From contig NZ_KE386491.1 in NCBI RefSeq assembly GCF_000427405.1, positions 851,001 to 915,000 on the forward strand: a stretch of 64,000 bases of DNA, given 5' to 3'. The DNA is from Flectobacillus major DSM 103. Its GTDB lineage: Bacteria > Bacteroidota > Bacteroidia > Cytophagales > Spirosomataceae. Shown in pieces: positions 9,279-18,444 of the stretch. How positions within the stretch are numbered: the first letter of the stretch is position 1; the number at the start of each line of letters is the position of its first letter. Under the pieces are notes generated by a model, which did not search any database, was not told where the DNA came from, and worked only from the letters and a program-made list of their open reading frames with translations. Made by a program: the position numbers and the translations under genes.

Positions 9279-9944
9279 ATGAATGTAAAAATTGCTGAGT
9301 CTTGGAAAACAAGGCTTGCTGATGAATTTGAAAAGCCTTATTTCACCAATTTGGTAACATTTGTCAAAAACGAATACGCCAATCATGTGGTGTATCCTCC
9401 AGGGAAATTGATTTTTAATGCCTTCGATAAATGTTCTTTTGACGATACCAAAGTAGTTATTTTAGGTCAAGACCCCTATCATGGGCCACGTCAAGCAATG
9501 GGTTTGTCGTTTTCGGTAAACGATGGTGTGGCACTACCTCCGTCATTGGTCAATATTTTCAAAGAAATTAAAGATGATTTGGGAATAGATATGCCTACTT
9601 CGGGTAATCTCGAACGCTGGGCAACACAAGGCGTTTTGTTGCTCAATGCTACGCTTACGGTACGGGCAAGTACGGCTGGCTCTCACCAAAAACAAGGTTG
9701 GGAGCAGTTTACAGATGCTGTTATTAAGCGTATTTCAGACGAAAAAGAAGGGGTAGTATTTATGCTTTGGGGAAAATATGCCCAAGATAAAGGGGCTGTA
9801 ATCAATACCCAGAAACACCTTGTTTTGAAATCGAAACACCCTTCGCCTATGTCGGCCAACCAAGGTGGATGGTTTGGCAACAAGCATTTTTCGCAGGCCA
9901 ATGTGTATCTTGAAAAAAATGGGCAAAAAACTATAGAATGGTGA
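9279..9944 (+). CDS. ung: Uracil-DNA glycosylase, family 1
   Basis: A 221-aa enzyme that removes uracil from DNA in base-excision repair. The water-activating motif GQDPYHG is intact with catalytic Asp65. LLNATLTV provides the uracil-binding Asn. The C-terminal KSKHPSPMSA carries the second catalytic residue, His187. Length and motif order match family 1 UNG closely. The ATG at 9279 gives the expected N-terminus. It is a stand-alone gene. Confidence 0.97.
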   Translation: MNVKIAESWKTRLADEFEKPYFTNLVTFVKNEYANHVVYPPGKLIFNAFDKCSFDDTKVVILGQDPYHGPRQAMGLSFSVNDGVALPPSLVNIFKEIKDDLGIDMPTSGNLERWATQGVLLLNATLTVRASTAGSHQKQGWEQFTDAVIKRISDEKEGVVFMLWGKYAQDKGAVINTQKHLVLKSKHPSPMSANQGGWFGNKHFSQANVYLEKNGQKTIEW

Positions 9945-10115
9945 TAGAATAGATGAATGGTAAGTTATGTGGATGTAAGTGTTTTTTAAAAGCTATATTT
10001 TTTCAAAACCATCATTAATGCTCAATGAATCATTAGATTAGTGTTCACTCCACGAAATAAATACCTCCCAATTCCCTAAATCACACAATTACATTAAAAA
10101 CACTATTCAACTCAG

Positions 10116-10790
10116 ATGAAAACACACAATCTTATCTCAAAAACACTTTTCATTTTACTATTACTTGTATCATTTGTAGGTTTTACGCAAAATCAATTTG
10201 AAAAAGAGATACTCGCTTTTGAAAAGCAAGATTCGCTAAAAATGCCTGTACCTCAAAAAATATTGTTGGTAGGTAGTTCTTCTTTACGGCTTTGGAATAC
10301 TTGGCAGCAAGATTTGCAAGGTTTTCCTGTTATCAATCGAGGTTTTGGAGGCTCGCAAATGAGCGATGCCAATTATTATTTTGATAGAATTGTGTCAAAA
10401 TACAAACCCGCTTTAATTCTATTGTATGAAGGTGACAACGATATTAATGCAGGTAAATCTCCTGAAGTAGTATTTGCCGACTTTAAAGAATTTGTAGGAA
10501 AAGTAAAAACACAATTGCCCAAAACCAAGGTAGTTTATATTTCTATTCGTCCAAGTTTGGCACGATTGGCGGCATTAGAAAAACAAAAACTGGCCAACCG
10601 TTTGATTGATGATTATTGTAAAAAAGAGAAAAAACTCAAATACCTGAATGTTCATGACGATTTCTTTTTACCTTCTGGCGAGCTAATGCCAGATATATTT
10701 GTGGCTGATAAGCTTCACCTAAATGCCAAAGGGTATACTATCTGGACCAAAAAAGTACGAGGATACCTAGAGAAAAACTGGAAAAAATAA
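10116..10790 (+). CDS. Secreted SGNH/GDSL-family hydrolase
   Basis: A 224-aa protein with an N-terminal signal peptide (hydrophobic 9-24, likely cut after FTQ). The first SGNH block reads LLVGSSSLRLW, where the first Ser is the expected nucleophile. GGSQMSD supplies the Gly, YEGDNDIN supplies the Asn, and the C-terminal DKLHLNAKGY supplies the catalytic Asp and His. The complete set suggests an active periplasmic esterase or deacetylase. The substrate is unknown. The thioredoxin-like gene follows 43-70 bases downstream and may be co-transcribed. Confidence 0.85.
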   Translation: MKTHNLISKTLFILLLLVSFVGFTQNQFEKEILAFEKQDSLKMPVPQKILLVGSSSLRLWNTWQQDLQGFPVINRGFGGSQMSDANYYFDRIVSKYKPALILLYEGDNDINAGKSPEVVFADFKEFVGKVKTQLPKTKVVYISIRPSLARLAALEKQKLANRLIDDYCKKEKKLKYLNVHDDFFLPSGELMPDIFVADKLHLNAKGYTIWTKKVRGYLEKNWKK

Positions 10791-10859
10791 GTTATAGATA
10801 CATCTGTTTTAGACAGAGTTACGTATATTATTATGTTGTCTAATAGCTCTGAAAATTAT

Positions 10860-12314
10860 ATGAAAAAAATATTAATTACTTGCTTATTATTTGGTATAAG
10901 CTTAGTTGCTCAATCACAGCAGGCTGTTATCAATATCAATACAACAAATGCAATTGGTGATACCCTCAGGGTTTTGTACGACCCTCTGTATTTGGGCATA
11001 AAACCCCAAACACAACAGTTTGTTATTGATAAAAGCAACCAAGGGAATAGTTTTCAGGTAGGAATAGCCAGCGAGGGAATCGTTGAGATAAGATATAAGC
11101 AATATCAACTGCTGATATATTTGACGCATGCCAACCAAACTACGATTGCGTTTGACGGCAAAGATTTTCAAAAATCGTTAGTAATCAAGGGCGATCAAGC
11201 TTTAGAAAATCATTTTTTGAATGGATTCTACCAAAAATTTGCTGATAATTTTAGTTCGCCTAAAGTACTGGCCAATGCCCAAAATATACCCATTGATACT
11301 TGGGAAATGGAGCTGTTTGATGCCAAAAAAGCTCAATCTGATTACTACAAAAAGTATGTGGATTATCCGAAGTTTTCAGCATCGTTCAAGCGTTATCTCG
11401 AAAACCAAATTCGCTGGAATTATTGGTATTATATGGTGGCCTATCCAATTGTCAGAGGCAATGCCAATACGACACAAACCAAAGTGATGTCGTTACCTAG
11501 CTCGTTGTTGGAGGGTTTAGATACCAAAAAGATTACCGACGATGCCCTAATCGCGTCTTCTTATCGCAATTTCTTGGTGTATTATGTTACCTATTTCAAT
11601 TCAAAAAGCCATGATTTTGAGAAATATAAAGATATGAGTAAGGCCATGATAGACAAGCATAAGTTTGCCCGTGAAAATCTACCAATTCAGTCATATCAGT
11701 TTTTCTTGGCGTATCTGCTTTATACCCAGTGCGACCAAGTGCTACCTTCGGTGGCTCGAAATACTTTTGAAGCTCTTAGCGTAACCCCCGATGCCGATAG
11801 AGTGGCATTGTTGGTAAAGGAAAAATGCAATGATATATTGACGAAGAAAGAAGTAGTGGTACAACCAGCCCCTAAAGGCGATAAAAGTAATTCTTTCAAA
11901 GCTATTTCGCTGCAAGGCGATACCATATCGTTGGCGAGTCTAAAAGGGAAAGTAGTATATATAGATTTTTGGGCATCGTGGTGCAAGCCTTGTATTCAGG
12001 AGTTTCCTTTCTCTAAGTTGCTCTACGACAAATTCTCTAACAAGCAGAAAAAAGATATAGTATTTTTATATATTTCGATTGATGAATATGAGCAGAATTG
12101 GAAAAAAGGTGTTCAAAACTACAATTTACAAAATGGACTAAATTTACATTCGGTAGGAGGCTGGGAGTCGAATGCGGCAAAGGTGTTTAATATTCAGTCT
12201 ATCCCAAGGTATATTATGATTAATAAAAAGGGTGAAATTGTACAAAAAGAGGCCAAGCGACCAAGCGACCCTCGTATATTCGACGAACTAATACAATTAT
12301 TGGAAGCCAAATAG
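10860..12314 (+). CDS. TlpA-like thioredoxin-domain protein (periplasmic)
   Basis: A 484-aa exported protein. A signal peptide (KKILITCLLFGISLVAQSQ) precedes a long N-terminal region of about 310 residues typical of Bacteroidota TlpA/ResA-like proteins (DUF4369-like or similar; not certain). The C-terminal AhpC/TSA-thioredoxin domain contains FWASWCKPC with Cys375 and Cys378, plus the cis-Pro region IPRYIM. The role is probably periplasmic thiol-disulfide reduction. The ATG at 10860 is chosen because the signal peptide begins there. The upstream ATG at 10833 would place nine polar residues in front of it. Confidence 0.88.
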   Translation: MKKILITCLLFGISLVAQSQQAVININTTNAIGDTLRVLYDPLYLGIKPQTQQFVIDKSNQGNSFQVGIASEGIVEIRYKQYQLLIYLTHANQTTIAFDGKDFQKSLVIKGDQALENHFLNGFYQKFADNFSSPKVLANAQNIPIDTWEMELFDAKKAQSDYYKKYVDYPKFSASFKRYLENQIRWNYWYYMVAYPIVRGNANTTQTKVMSLPSSLLEGLDTKKITDDALIASSYRNFLVYYVTYFNSKSHDFEKYKDMSKAMIDKHKFARENLPIQSYQFFLAYLLYTQCDQVLPSVARNTFEALSVTPDADRVALLVKEKCNDILTKKEVVVQPAPKGDKSNSFKAISLQGDTISLASLKGKVVYIDFWASWCKPCIQEFPFSKLLYDKFSNKQKKDIVFLYISIDEYEQNWKKGVQNYNLQNGLNLHSVGGWESNAAKVFNIQSIPRYIMINKKGEIVQKEAKRPSDPRIFDELIQLLEAK

Positions 12315-12353
12315 AAGCAGGCTTTCAGAACTATTGGGTTGATATAGCCAAAG

Positions 12354-12397
12354 CTTTTATCTTGTCCGAGATATTCTATTCTTGGACAAGATAAAAG
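12354..12397. repeat. Perfect inverted repeat between convergent genes
   Basis: A 14-bp perfect stem (CTTTTATCTTGTCC, 12354-12367, against 12384-12397) with a 16-base loop lies between the thioredoxin-like gene and the minus-strand DUF4286 gene. It is symmetric on both strands and could terminate transcription from both sides. There is no T-run after either arm, so an intrinsic terminator is not proven. Confidence 0.55.
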
Positions 12398-12418
12398 AAG
12401 CAACACTTCACAAATTTG

Positions 12419-12721
12419 CTATAACTCCTGTAGCAAGCTTGCAAAGAATACATATTTTCCTCGATAACGCTCATCTACTTTTTGGATAATATCATCAAAA
12501 TGAACCGTTTCAAACGTCTCGAAAGTTTCGGGTGTTTCAAAAGAATATTGAAACGAAAAAGTAGAACCTCCATTATTCACTTCTGTTAATAATTTGAGAA
12601 CTTTGAAACTGGTTGGTAAACCTGTTTGCATAACCGCAGGAACATGGTTTGATTTCATCCATTGAAGAAAATCTAACTCCTCGTTGGTATCGATATTGAA
12701 AGTAATATTATGTAATAACAT
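12419..12721 (-). CDS. DUF4286 family protein
   Basis: A 100-aa small cytoplasmic protein. The N-terminus LLHNITFNIDTNEELDFLQWMK and the segment QYSFETPE fit the DUF4286 family, which is widespread in Bacteroidota and of unknown function. The ATG at 12721 is chosen because the family begins there. The alternative ATG at 12742 would lie inside a strong hairpin (12734-12767). Residues 59-73 are oddly rich in the repeat Glu-Thr-Phe. Confidence 0.75.
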   Translation of the reverse strand: MLLHNITFNIDTNEELDFLQWMKSNHVPAVMQTGLPTSFKVLKLLTEVNNGGSTFSFQYSFETPETFETFETVHFDDIIQKVDERYRGKYVFFASLLQEL

Positions 12722-12767
12722 GGCATAAAAATTAAAATCCATTACCTTGAATTAGGTAATGGATTTT
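12722..12767 (-). terminator. Rho-independent terminator of the WG-repeat gene
   Basis: A 14-bp perfect stem (12734-12747 paired with 12754-12767, loop of 6) is followed on the minus strand by TAATTTTTATG. It lies 31 bases past the stop of the WG-repeat gene and ends 13 bases before the DUF4286 ATG. It therefore separates the two genes and may also occupy the leader of the second. Confidence 0.75.
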
Positions 12768-12797
12768 GCAAAAATACAACAAAAAAACTGAATCAGT

Positions 12798-14948
12798 TTA
12801 TTGGTTGGCAAGTTTTCGGATTTCGTCAAACTTGCCGCAGTTGGTTACACAATCGCCGAGGCTATTGAGAATATATTTACTACCGCTGGTATCAATTAGC
12901 TCAAACTGCTTGGTAGCAGGTAAAATATTGATTTCGCTAAAATAACATGGGGCAATTTTGGCATTGAAGCGGTTGATAATACCGAGTTTGCCACCACCTT
13001 TAGAAACAATCGCTAAGCCATTGTTGAATGGCCTGATTTCGTCATAATCGAAGGCTATCTGTACTTTCCCTTTTTTGTCGATAAAGCCATACTTATTATT
13101 GTCAAACTTTACGCCATATAGCCCCTCTGTTGAATAAAGCATTTCTTTGTAGGCGGGCTTGGCTACGACCTTTCCAGAGGTATCAATAAGCCCCCATTTG
13201 CCTTCTTTTTGCACAGGGAATAGCAAGTTGCTATCGTATTTCCGAATAGATTTATAGCCTTGGGTAGTAATACGTTTTACATTGTTTCTTTCTACCAAGT
13301 TAAATTCCATTTCGTCATCGCCGTTTTTGGTAGGGGTAAATGTTTTGATGACAATATAGCTACCATTAAAAATAGTATCGGTGGTGGCGTATCTGATACC
13401 AATAGGAGCTACTTCGTTGGTTTTGCCAATAATCATTGTACCCGACTTATCAAAAACCATGTCTACTTTACAGTTGCCCGAAGGCATACTACAGTTTTTG
13501 GCATTTTCACGAACAACCACCAAACCAAATTTATTGAAATTGGCCACTTCATCAAATGCCAGAGGAATCACCTCTGTACCATCGTGCTTGATATATCCAC
13601 AACGTAAGGCATTGTTGTTACCATCTTTACAAGCCGAAATAAGGCCATATTGATTGAAAGTACCCAACGAACGATAAATAGGCTCAATAACAACTTGTAG
13701 GTCGGTATTGATAAAGCCAAAATACTTGCCATCTTTTACCTGAGCCAATCCATATTTATTAAATTCGCCAATAGCCTGATAGGTTTTGCTGATTCTCAAA
13801 TCCTTGAAGTCGATAATTTTAAAACCTGTTTCATCTTTGGCCAATCCCAACGAAACTACCGCAATACTTGGGTCAATTTGAATATTGCTGATGCTTTCAA
13901 AAGTGGGTTTAAGCCTGATATTGCCATCGGTATCCATCAAGCCCACTTTTTTATTTTGTTCAATAATCATCCATTTGCCTTGTTCGGTAGTCGAATTTAG
14001 GTTGTCGTATATTGGGTCGATTTTTACGCTACCGTCTAGTTTAATCAGTCCATAATATTTACCAAGCTTTATACGGAAAAGGTCTTTGTTGAAAATACTA
14101 ATGTCGTCGTAGTATTCAGAAAGCACTTTTTTACTAACATCGTAGCTATTATCAATAAGGGCAAATTTTCCATTTTTAAACTTTGCAACACTAATTCCAT
14201 ACTTTAAGGCTTTAGCATCTACAATATTTTCGAGGGCTTCGCTTTCGTTGCCATATACATCTATAAAATACCATTCATATTTTTTGACCAAAGCTTTTCC
14301 GTCGTTAAAAATATCGGCTTTATCAAATTGGCAAGGAATCACTTCGTCGCCACAATAGTTAAGAAAGCCAAATACTTGGTCTTTTTTAATACGGGCAAAG
14401 CCTTGGTGAAAGTTTTCGACAAGGCCATAGCGTGAGTTACCTTTAAAGTTTTCGAGAGGAAAGCCTACGATTTCTTCGCCATCGAGGTCGTTCATTTTAA
14501 TATAATTACCCTCATTTTTGGATGAAAAACACTGGGCAGAAACCACATGCGAATGTCGACGCTTGATTTCACTTTTTTGTTCAATCTGAAAAATATCTCG
14601 GATATTGTCAGTCTCAATCGAGCGAATATCGGCTTTGTATTTTTTGTCGAGCTTGGCTAAATACAGCGAAAAGGTTTCATTGGCTAGGGTTCGTTCGCTA
14701 TTGGAAGCCGATAGTTCGTTGGACAAGGTACTTTTGTTACCTTTTTCCAAAACTTCTAGGTCTTTTTTGAGCTGAGAAATAGCATATTTGCGAGCAATAG
14801 CTACCGATTCAACACGTTCTTTGGCGTGCATATCTCCAATGAAAATGTTGGAAGAATCTTTTTTGGAGGATGCTAGCAACTGATTTTGCTGTCCAAAGCC
14901 ATGTTGCCAAAAGCTAGAGAGTAGCGAAAGGAGTAATAGTTTTTTCAT
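12798..14948 (-). CDS. Exported WG-repeat protein
   Basis: A 716-aa protein with a signal peptide (1-20, ending GFGQQ) and a coiled, charged segment (about 40-125). About a dozen WG-type repeats follow, each near 45-60 residues, recognisable by cores such as YGLVENF, FGFLNYCGDEVIPCQFDKA, YGLIKLDGSVKIDPIYD, WGLIDTSGKVVAKPAY and YGFIDKKGKVQIAFDYD. WG repeats build beta-rich, probably protein-binding surfaces, with no known catalytic role. The gene stands alone, with a terminator directly after it. Its function is unknown. It is likely periplasmic or surface exposed. Confidence 0.85.
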   Translation of the reverse strand: MKKLLLLSLLSSFWQHGFGQQNQLLASSKKDSSNIFIGDMHAKERVESVAIARKYAISQLKKDLEVLEKGNKSTLSNELSASNSERTLANETFSLYLAKLDKKYKADIRSIETDNIRDIFQIEQKSEIKRRHSHVVSAQCFSSKNEGNYIKMNDLDGEEIVGFPLENFKGNSRYGLVENFHQGFARIKKDQVFGFLNYCGDEVIPCQFDKADIFNDGKALVKKYEWYFIDVYGNESEALENIVDAKALKYGISVAKFKNGKFALIDNSYDVSKKVLSEYYDDISIFNKDLFRIKLGKYYGLIKLDGSVKIDPIYDNLNSTTEQGKWMIIEQNKKVGLMDTDGNIRLKPTFESISNIQIDPSIAVVSLGLAKDETGFKIIDFKDLRISKTYQAIGEFNKYGLAQVKDGKYFGFINTDLQVVIEPIYRSLGTFNQYGLISACKDGNNNALRCGYIKHDGTEVIPLAFDEVANFNKFGLVVVRENAKNCSMPSGNCKVDMVFDKSGTMIIGKTNEVAPIGIRYATTDTIFNGSYIVIKTFTPTKNGDDEMEFNLVERNNVKRITTQGYKSIRKYDSNLLFPVQKEGKWGLIDTSGKVVAKPAYKEMLYSTEGLYGVKFDNNKYGFIDKKGKVQIAFDYDEIRPFNNGLAIVSKGGGKLGIINRFNAKIAPCYFSEINILPATKQFELIDTSGSKYILNSLGDCVTNCGKFDEIRKLANQ

Positions 14949-15088
14949 GATACTTAGTAACTTCTATACTTTGGGGTCGGGTTATACTAAAATTGTATTA
15001 AAAGGAATAGTAAATTAAGTCCTATTCTTTATTAAAATCAAGTATTGGGCAAAAATACTTTATTTTGTTCGTACTCCTTAATTATGCA

Positions 15089-15126
15089 GCTTTCAGAATA
15101 ACCATCGACAGCGTTATTCTGAAAGC
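15089..15126. repeat. Perfect 14-bp hairpin after the FAD/Fe-S oxidoreductase gene
   Basis: GCTTTCAGAATAAC (15089-15102) pairs perfectly with 15113-15126 around a 10-base loop. It starts 12 bases beyond the stop of the minus-strand oxidoreductase gene. The position suggests transcript ending or 3' end protection. No T-run follows on the minus strand. Confidence 0.55.
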
Positions 15127-15137
15127 ATATTTGCTCT

Positions 15138-18100
15138 TTAATCGTTCAGGGCATTCCATAAAATTTCTACTGGATGCAGGGCTATACGGTTAGTTCCATC
15201 CTTAATTTGGTGGCGGCAGCTTGTACCTGGAGCTGCAATAATTACGTCGTTGCTTTGTTGGCGGATTGTAGGAAACAATACCAGCTCTCCGATTTTCATG
15301 GAGGTTTCGTAGTGCTCTTCTTCATAGCCAAACGAGCCTGCCATACCGCAGCACCCCGAAGGAATAAGCTGTACTTCGTAATTTTCGGGCAATGACAATA
15401 ATTTTTTGGTAGGTATTAGCGACGATAAAGCCTTTTGATGACAATGCCCGTGCAGTTTTATAAGCTTTTTCTCTTTGGTAAATAAGTCTTTGGTAATACG
15501 TTTTTTGTCTATTTCCTGTGCCAAAAATTCGTCGATAAGATAAGTGTTGTCGGCTACTAATTCGGCCTGAGCACGGTATTCGGGTGGTACTAAGTCGAGA
15601 TATTCATCACGCAGTGTCAAAATTGCCGAGGGTTCTATCCCCAAAATAGGACTTTGGTCTTCGAGTGCTTTTGCCAGTAATTGTACATTCTGAATGGCTA
15701 TTTTCTGGGCATCTCGGACCAAACCTTTCGACAAATAGGTACGTCCACTTTCTAAGTGCATCGGAATATGTACTTCGTAGCCCAAGGCTGTTAACAACAA
15801 AATGGTTTTTTGCCCAAGCTCAACGTCGTTATAGTTGGTAAACTCATCACAAAACAAATATACTTTACCTTGCTTGCGTGCTTTGCTAGCCTTAGTTTTG
15901 AGTGATGCAATACTATTTTTTTGTCTTTTCTCCTGTGTTTTTAGGCGTTTTATTTGCCAGTCTCGTAGGGTGGTTTTACCCAAAGTAGGCAGTGTTCTTT
16001 GTTGTGCAAAGCCAAGCGTTTTTTTGATAAGCTTACTAGTAAAAGTATTGCTAGCAAAGAAATTATAAACCCTTGGCATAAGCATACCCAATGCCTGCGA
16101 TTGGGTGAAGTTGCCCACCATTTTGGTTCGGAGGGGTATTCCATTGGTATCGTAGTAATGTTGCAAAAACTCAGCTTTCATTTTGGTAATATCTACTTGC
16201 GAAGGGCATTCAGATTTACAACCTTTGCAAGAAAGACACAAATCCATCACTTCCTTGATTTCTTCATGAGCAAATCGGTTGGGCTTATCTGAATTGGTCA
16301 AAAACTGTCGAAGTACATTGGCTCTTGCTCGGGTAGTGTCTTTTTCTTGGCGGGTGGCCATATAACTTGGACACATAGTACCGCCTGTTACTTGTGTTTT
16401 ACGGCAGTCGCCCGACCCTGAACATTTTTCGGCCAAGCGTAAAATACTTTCTTGTTTGCTAAAATCAAAAATGGTATCAATTTGTGGTTTTGCTTTGCCT
16501 GCTTCAAAACGTAGAAACTCGTTCATCGGCGGAGTATCCACGATTTTATGGGCATTGAAGATATTTTTGGGGTCAAAGATTTTCTTGATTTCTCGGAACA
16601 AGCCATATACTTCTGTACCCATCATATATTCAATAAATTCCCCACGAAGTCGACCATCGCCATGTTCGCCACTCAACGAGCCACCGTATTTTTTGACCAA
16701 TACGGCTGTTTCTTTGAGTACTGTTCTAAAAAGCTCTTTACCTTCGAGGGTTTTGAGGTTAATCATTGGCTCAACGTGCAATTCGCCAGCACCAGCATGG
16801 GCATAATAAGAGGCATTGAGCTGATGTTTGGCCAAAAGCTCTTGTAAATCGGCGATATAGTTGGGTAAATCTTCGGGCAAAACGGCACAATCTTCAATCA
16901 AATTAACAGGTTGAAGGTCGCCAGGAAGGTTTCGGATAAGCCCCAAACCAGCTTTACGAACATCCCAAGCGGGCTTGGTATCTTGCCCTCTAATAATCGG
17001 ATAAGCATAACCATACCCCGCAGCCTTCAGCTCGTCAATCATGGTATTGGCGATTTGAGTGATTTCGTCTTGGCTATTGGCCATGAACTCAACCATCAGA
17101 ATAGCCTTGGGGTCGCCCTCAATAAAAAAGCGATTTTTGTGGTACTCGTGGTGTCCGTTGGTAAAATCTAATATATACTTATCTACCAATTCTGAGGCCA
17201 TAGGGCGGTATTTTAGGGCAATCAGGTTGGCATGTAGCGAGTCGGCAATAGAGTTGCAGTGGATACACACAAGGGCTGCTTCTTGAGGAGGCAGTGGTAA
17301 TAAACGAAGCTTGGCTTCCGTAACAAAAGCCAGCGTTCCTTCCGAGCCTGCCAGTAATCGACAAAAATTAAAGGTTTTTCCCGAATTATGTTGAAAAATT
17401 TCATTGTCACTGAGGATGTCTAAGGCATAGCCTGTATTTCTTCGTGTCAACGATTTTTTAGGAAAAGCTTTTTCAATAGCGTCTTGGCTAAAAGGATTGT
17501 TGAGAGCTTTATGGACTTCTCGATAAATATCGCCTTCTAAGTTTTGTAGTCGGGCTTTTTCATAGAAAGCAGGCTTTTCTATATCTTCAAAAGTCGTTTC
17601 AGTACCATCGCTCAATAATACTTTGGCTGCCAAGAGGTGGTCACGGGTGTCGCCCCAAACAATAGAATGTAACCCACACGAATTATTACCAATCATTCCA
17701 CCAATCATAGCACGGCTTGAAGTAGAGGTTTCGGGGCCAAAAAGTAATCCATAAGGTTTTAGGATAGCATTGAGGTCATCACGGATAACTCCGGGTTGTA
17801 CACGTACCCAACGCTCGGAGGTATTGATTTCGAGAATTTGGGTGAAATATTTTGAAATATCTACCACAATTCCCTTCCCAACCACCTGCCCTGCCAGCGA
17901 AGTACCCGCCGACCTAGGAATAAGTGTTATTTGGAACTGATTGGCTAGCCGAATTAAATGTTGTAAATCGGTGGTATTTTGGGGAATGGCTACAGCAAGC
18001 GGTTTTTCTTGATAAACGGAAGCATCTGTAGAATAGATAACTTTTTGGGCTTGGTGAGCCGCAGAATTATCAAAGTATAGCTCTCCTTCAAATTGAGCTT

Positions 18101-18140
18101 GTAAATTTTTGAAATCGGAAATCGTAATTTTTTTAGACAT
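15138..18140 (-). CDS. FAD-linked oxidase fused to Fe-S (GlpC/CCG) domain, D-lactate dehydrogenase-like
   Basis: A 1000-aa fusion enzyme resembling YdiJ-type 2-hydroxyacid dehydrogenases. The N-terminus has a PCMH FAD-binding domain (IPRSAGTSLAGQVVG, GMIGNNSCGLHSI). A FAD-oxidase C-terminal domain follows, with ASYYAHAGAGELHVEP and GGSLSGEHGDGR. The third part has two 4Fe-4S sites (CSGSGDC with MCPSY near 580-605, and CLSCKGCKSECP near 650). The end carries two CCG-type motifs (LHGHCHQKAL and SGCCGMAGSFGYE). The family oxidises D-2-hydroxyacids such as D-lactate or D-2-hydroxyglutarate and feeds electrons to the respiratory chain. The substrate is not determined by sequence here. Confidence 0.92.
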   Translation of the reverse strand: MSKKITISDFKNLQAQFEGELYFDNSAAHQAQKVIYSTDASVYQEKPLAVAIPQNTTDLQHLIRLANQFQITLIPRSAGTSLAGQVVGKGIVVDISKYFTQILEINTSERWVRVQPGVIRDDLNAILKPYGLLFGPETSTSSRAMIGGMIGNNSCGLHSIVWGDTRDHLLAAKVLLSDGTETTFEDIEKPAFYEKARLQNLEGDIYREVHKALNNPFSQDAIEKAFPKKSLTRRNTGYALDILSDNEIFQHNSGKTFNFCRLLAGSEGTLAFVTEAKLRLLPLPPQEAALVCIHCNSIADSLHANLIALKYRPMASELVDKYILDFTNGHHEYHKNRFFIEGDPKAILMVEFMANSQDEITQIANTMIDELKAAGYGYAYPIIRGQDTKPAWDVRKAGLGLIRNLPGDLQPVNLIEDCAVLPEDLPNYIADLQELLAKHQLNASYYAHAGAGELHVEPMINLKTLEGKELFRTVLKETAVLVKKYGGSLSGEHGDGRLRGEFIEYMMGTEVYGLFREIKKIFDPKNIFNAHKIVDTPPMNEFLRFEAGKAKPQIDTIFDFSKQESILRLAEKCSGSGDCRKTQVTGGTMCPSYMATRQEKDTTRARANVLRQFLTNSDKPNRFAHEEIKEVMDLCLSCKGCKSECPSQVDITKMKAEFLQHYYDTNGIPLRTKMVGNFTQSQALGMLMPRVYNFFASNTFTSKLIKKTLGFAQQRTLPTLGKTTLRDWQIKRLKTQEKRQKNSIASLKTKASKARKQGKVYLFCDEFTNYNDVELGQKTILLLTALGYEVHIPMHLESGRTYLSKGLVRDAQKIAIQNVQLLAKALEDQSPILGIEPSAILTLRDEYLDLVPPEYRAQAELVADNTYLIDEFLAQEIDKKRITKDLFTKEKKLIKLHGHCHQKALSSLIPTKKLLSLPENYEVQLIPSGCCGMAGSFGYEEEHYETSMKIGELVLFPTIRQQSNDVIIAAPGTSCRHQIKDGTNRIALHPVEILWNALND

Positions 18141-18444
18141 GCGATTCAGCCATATTAGCCAAGCTTACCTTGACCCAGTGCCGTATTAGTACTTGATGAA
18201 AAGAAACCTATGGACTATAAAAATAGACCGTAAATTTAAGATTTAGCAGGGCATTTTGTATCAAAGTTTACAACTTTATTTCCAATCCTAAACTTATATT
18301 ACCACTCATGCTAAAGAAAATCAAGGTTGGTCATTTCCTGATTTGTTTTCTTTGCTAATGCTTGTAATTTTATCTTGCTAAAATAGCCAGCATACGCCAA
18401 AATGCGTAGTGTATTAGATAGCTAGCTTATCCAAATCTGACAAT
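18141..18444. other. Intergenic region, 304 bases, divergent promoters expected
   Basis: This lies between the minus-strand oxidoreductase and the plus-strand ABC permease genes. It is AT-rich, with no supported coding frame and no hairpin of note. I found no TAnnTTTG element with a matching -33 box on either strand. Confidence 0.45.

Noticed and set aside
12354-12397. Perfect hairpin as a proven intrinsic terminator
   Set aside because: No T-run follows either arm, so it is listed as an inverted repeat only.
13260-13653. Open frames of 90-115 aa opposite the WG-repeat gene
   Set aside because: They are antisense shadows of a repeat-rich coding gene with no signals of their own.
15138-18140. 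FAD/Fe-S fusion as a new enzyme type
   Set aside because: The domain order matches known YdiJ-like D-2-hydroxyacid dehydrogenases.
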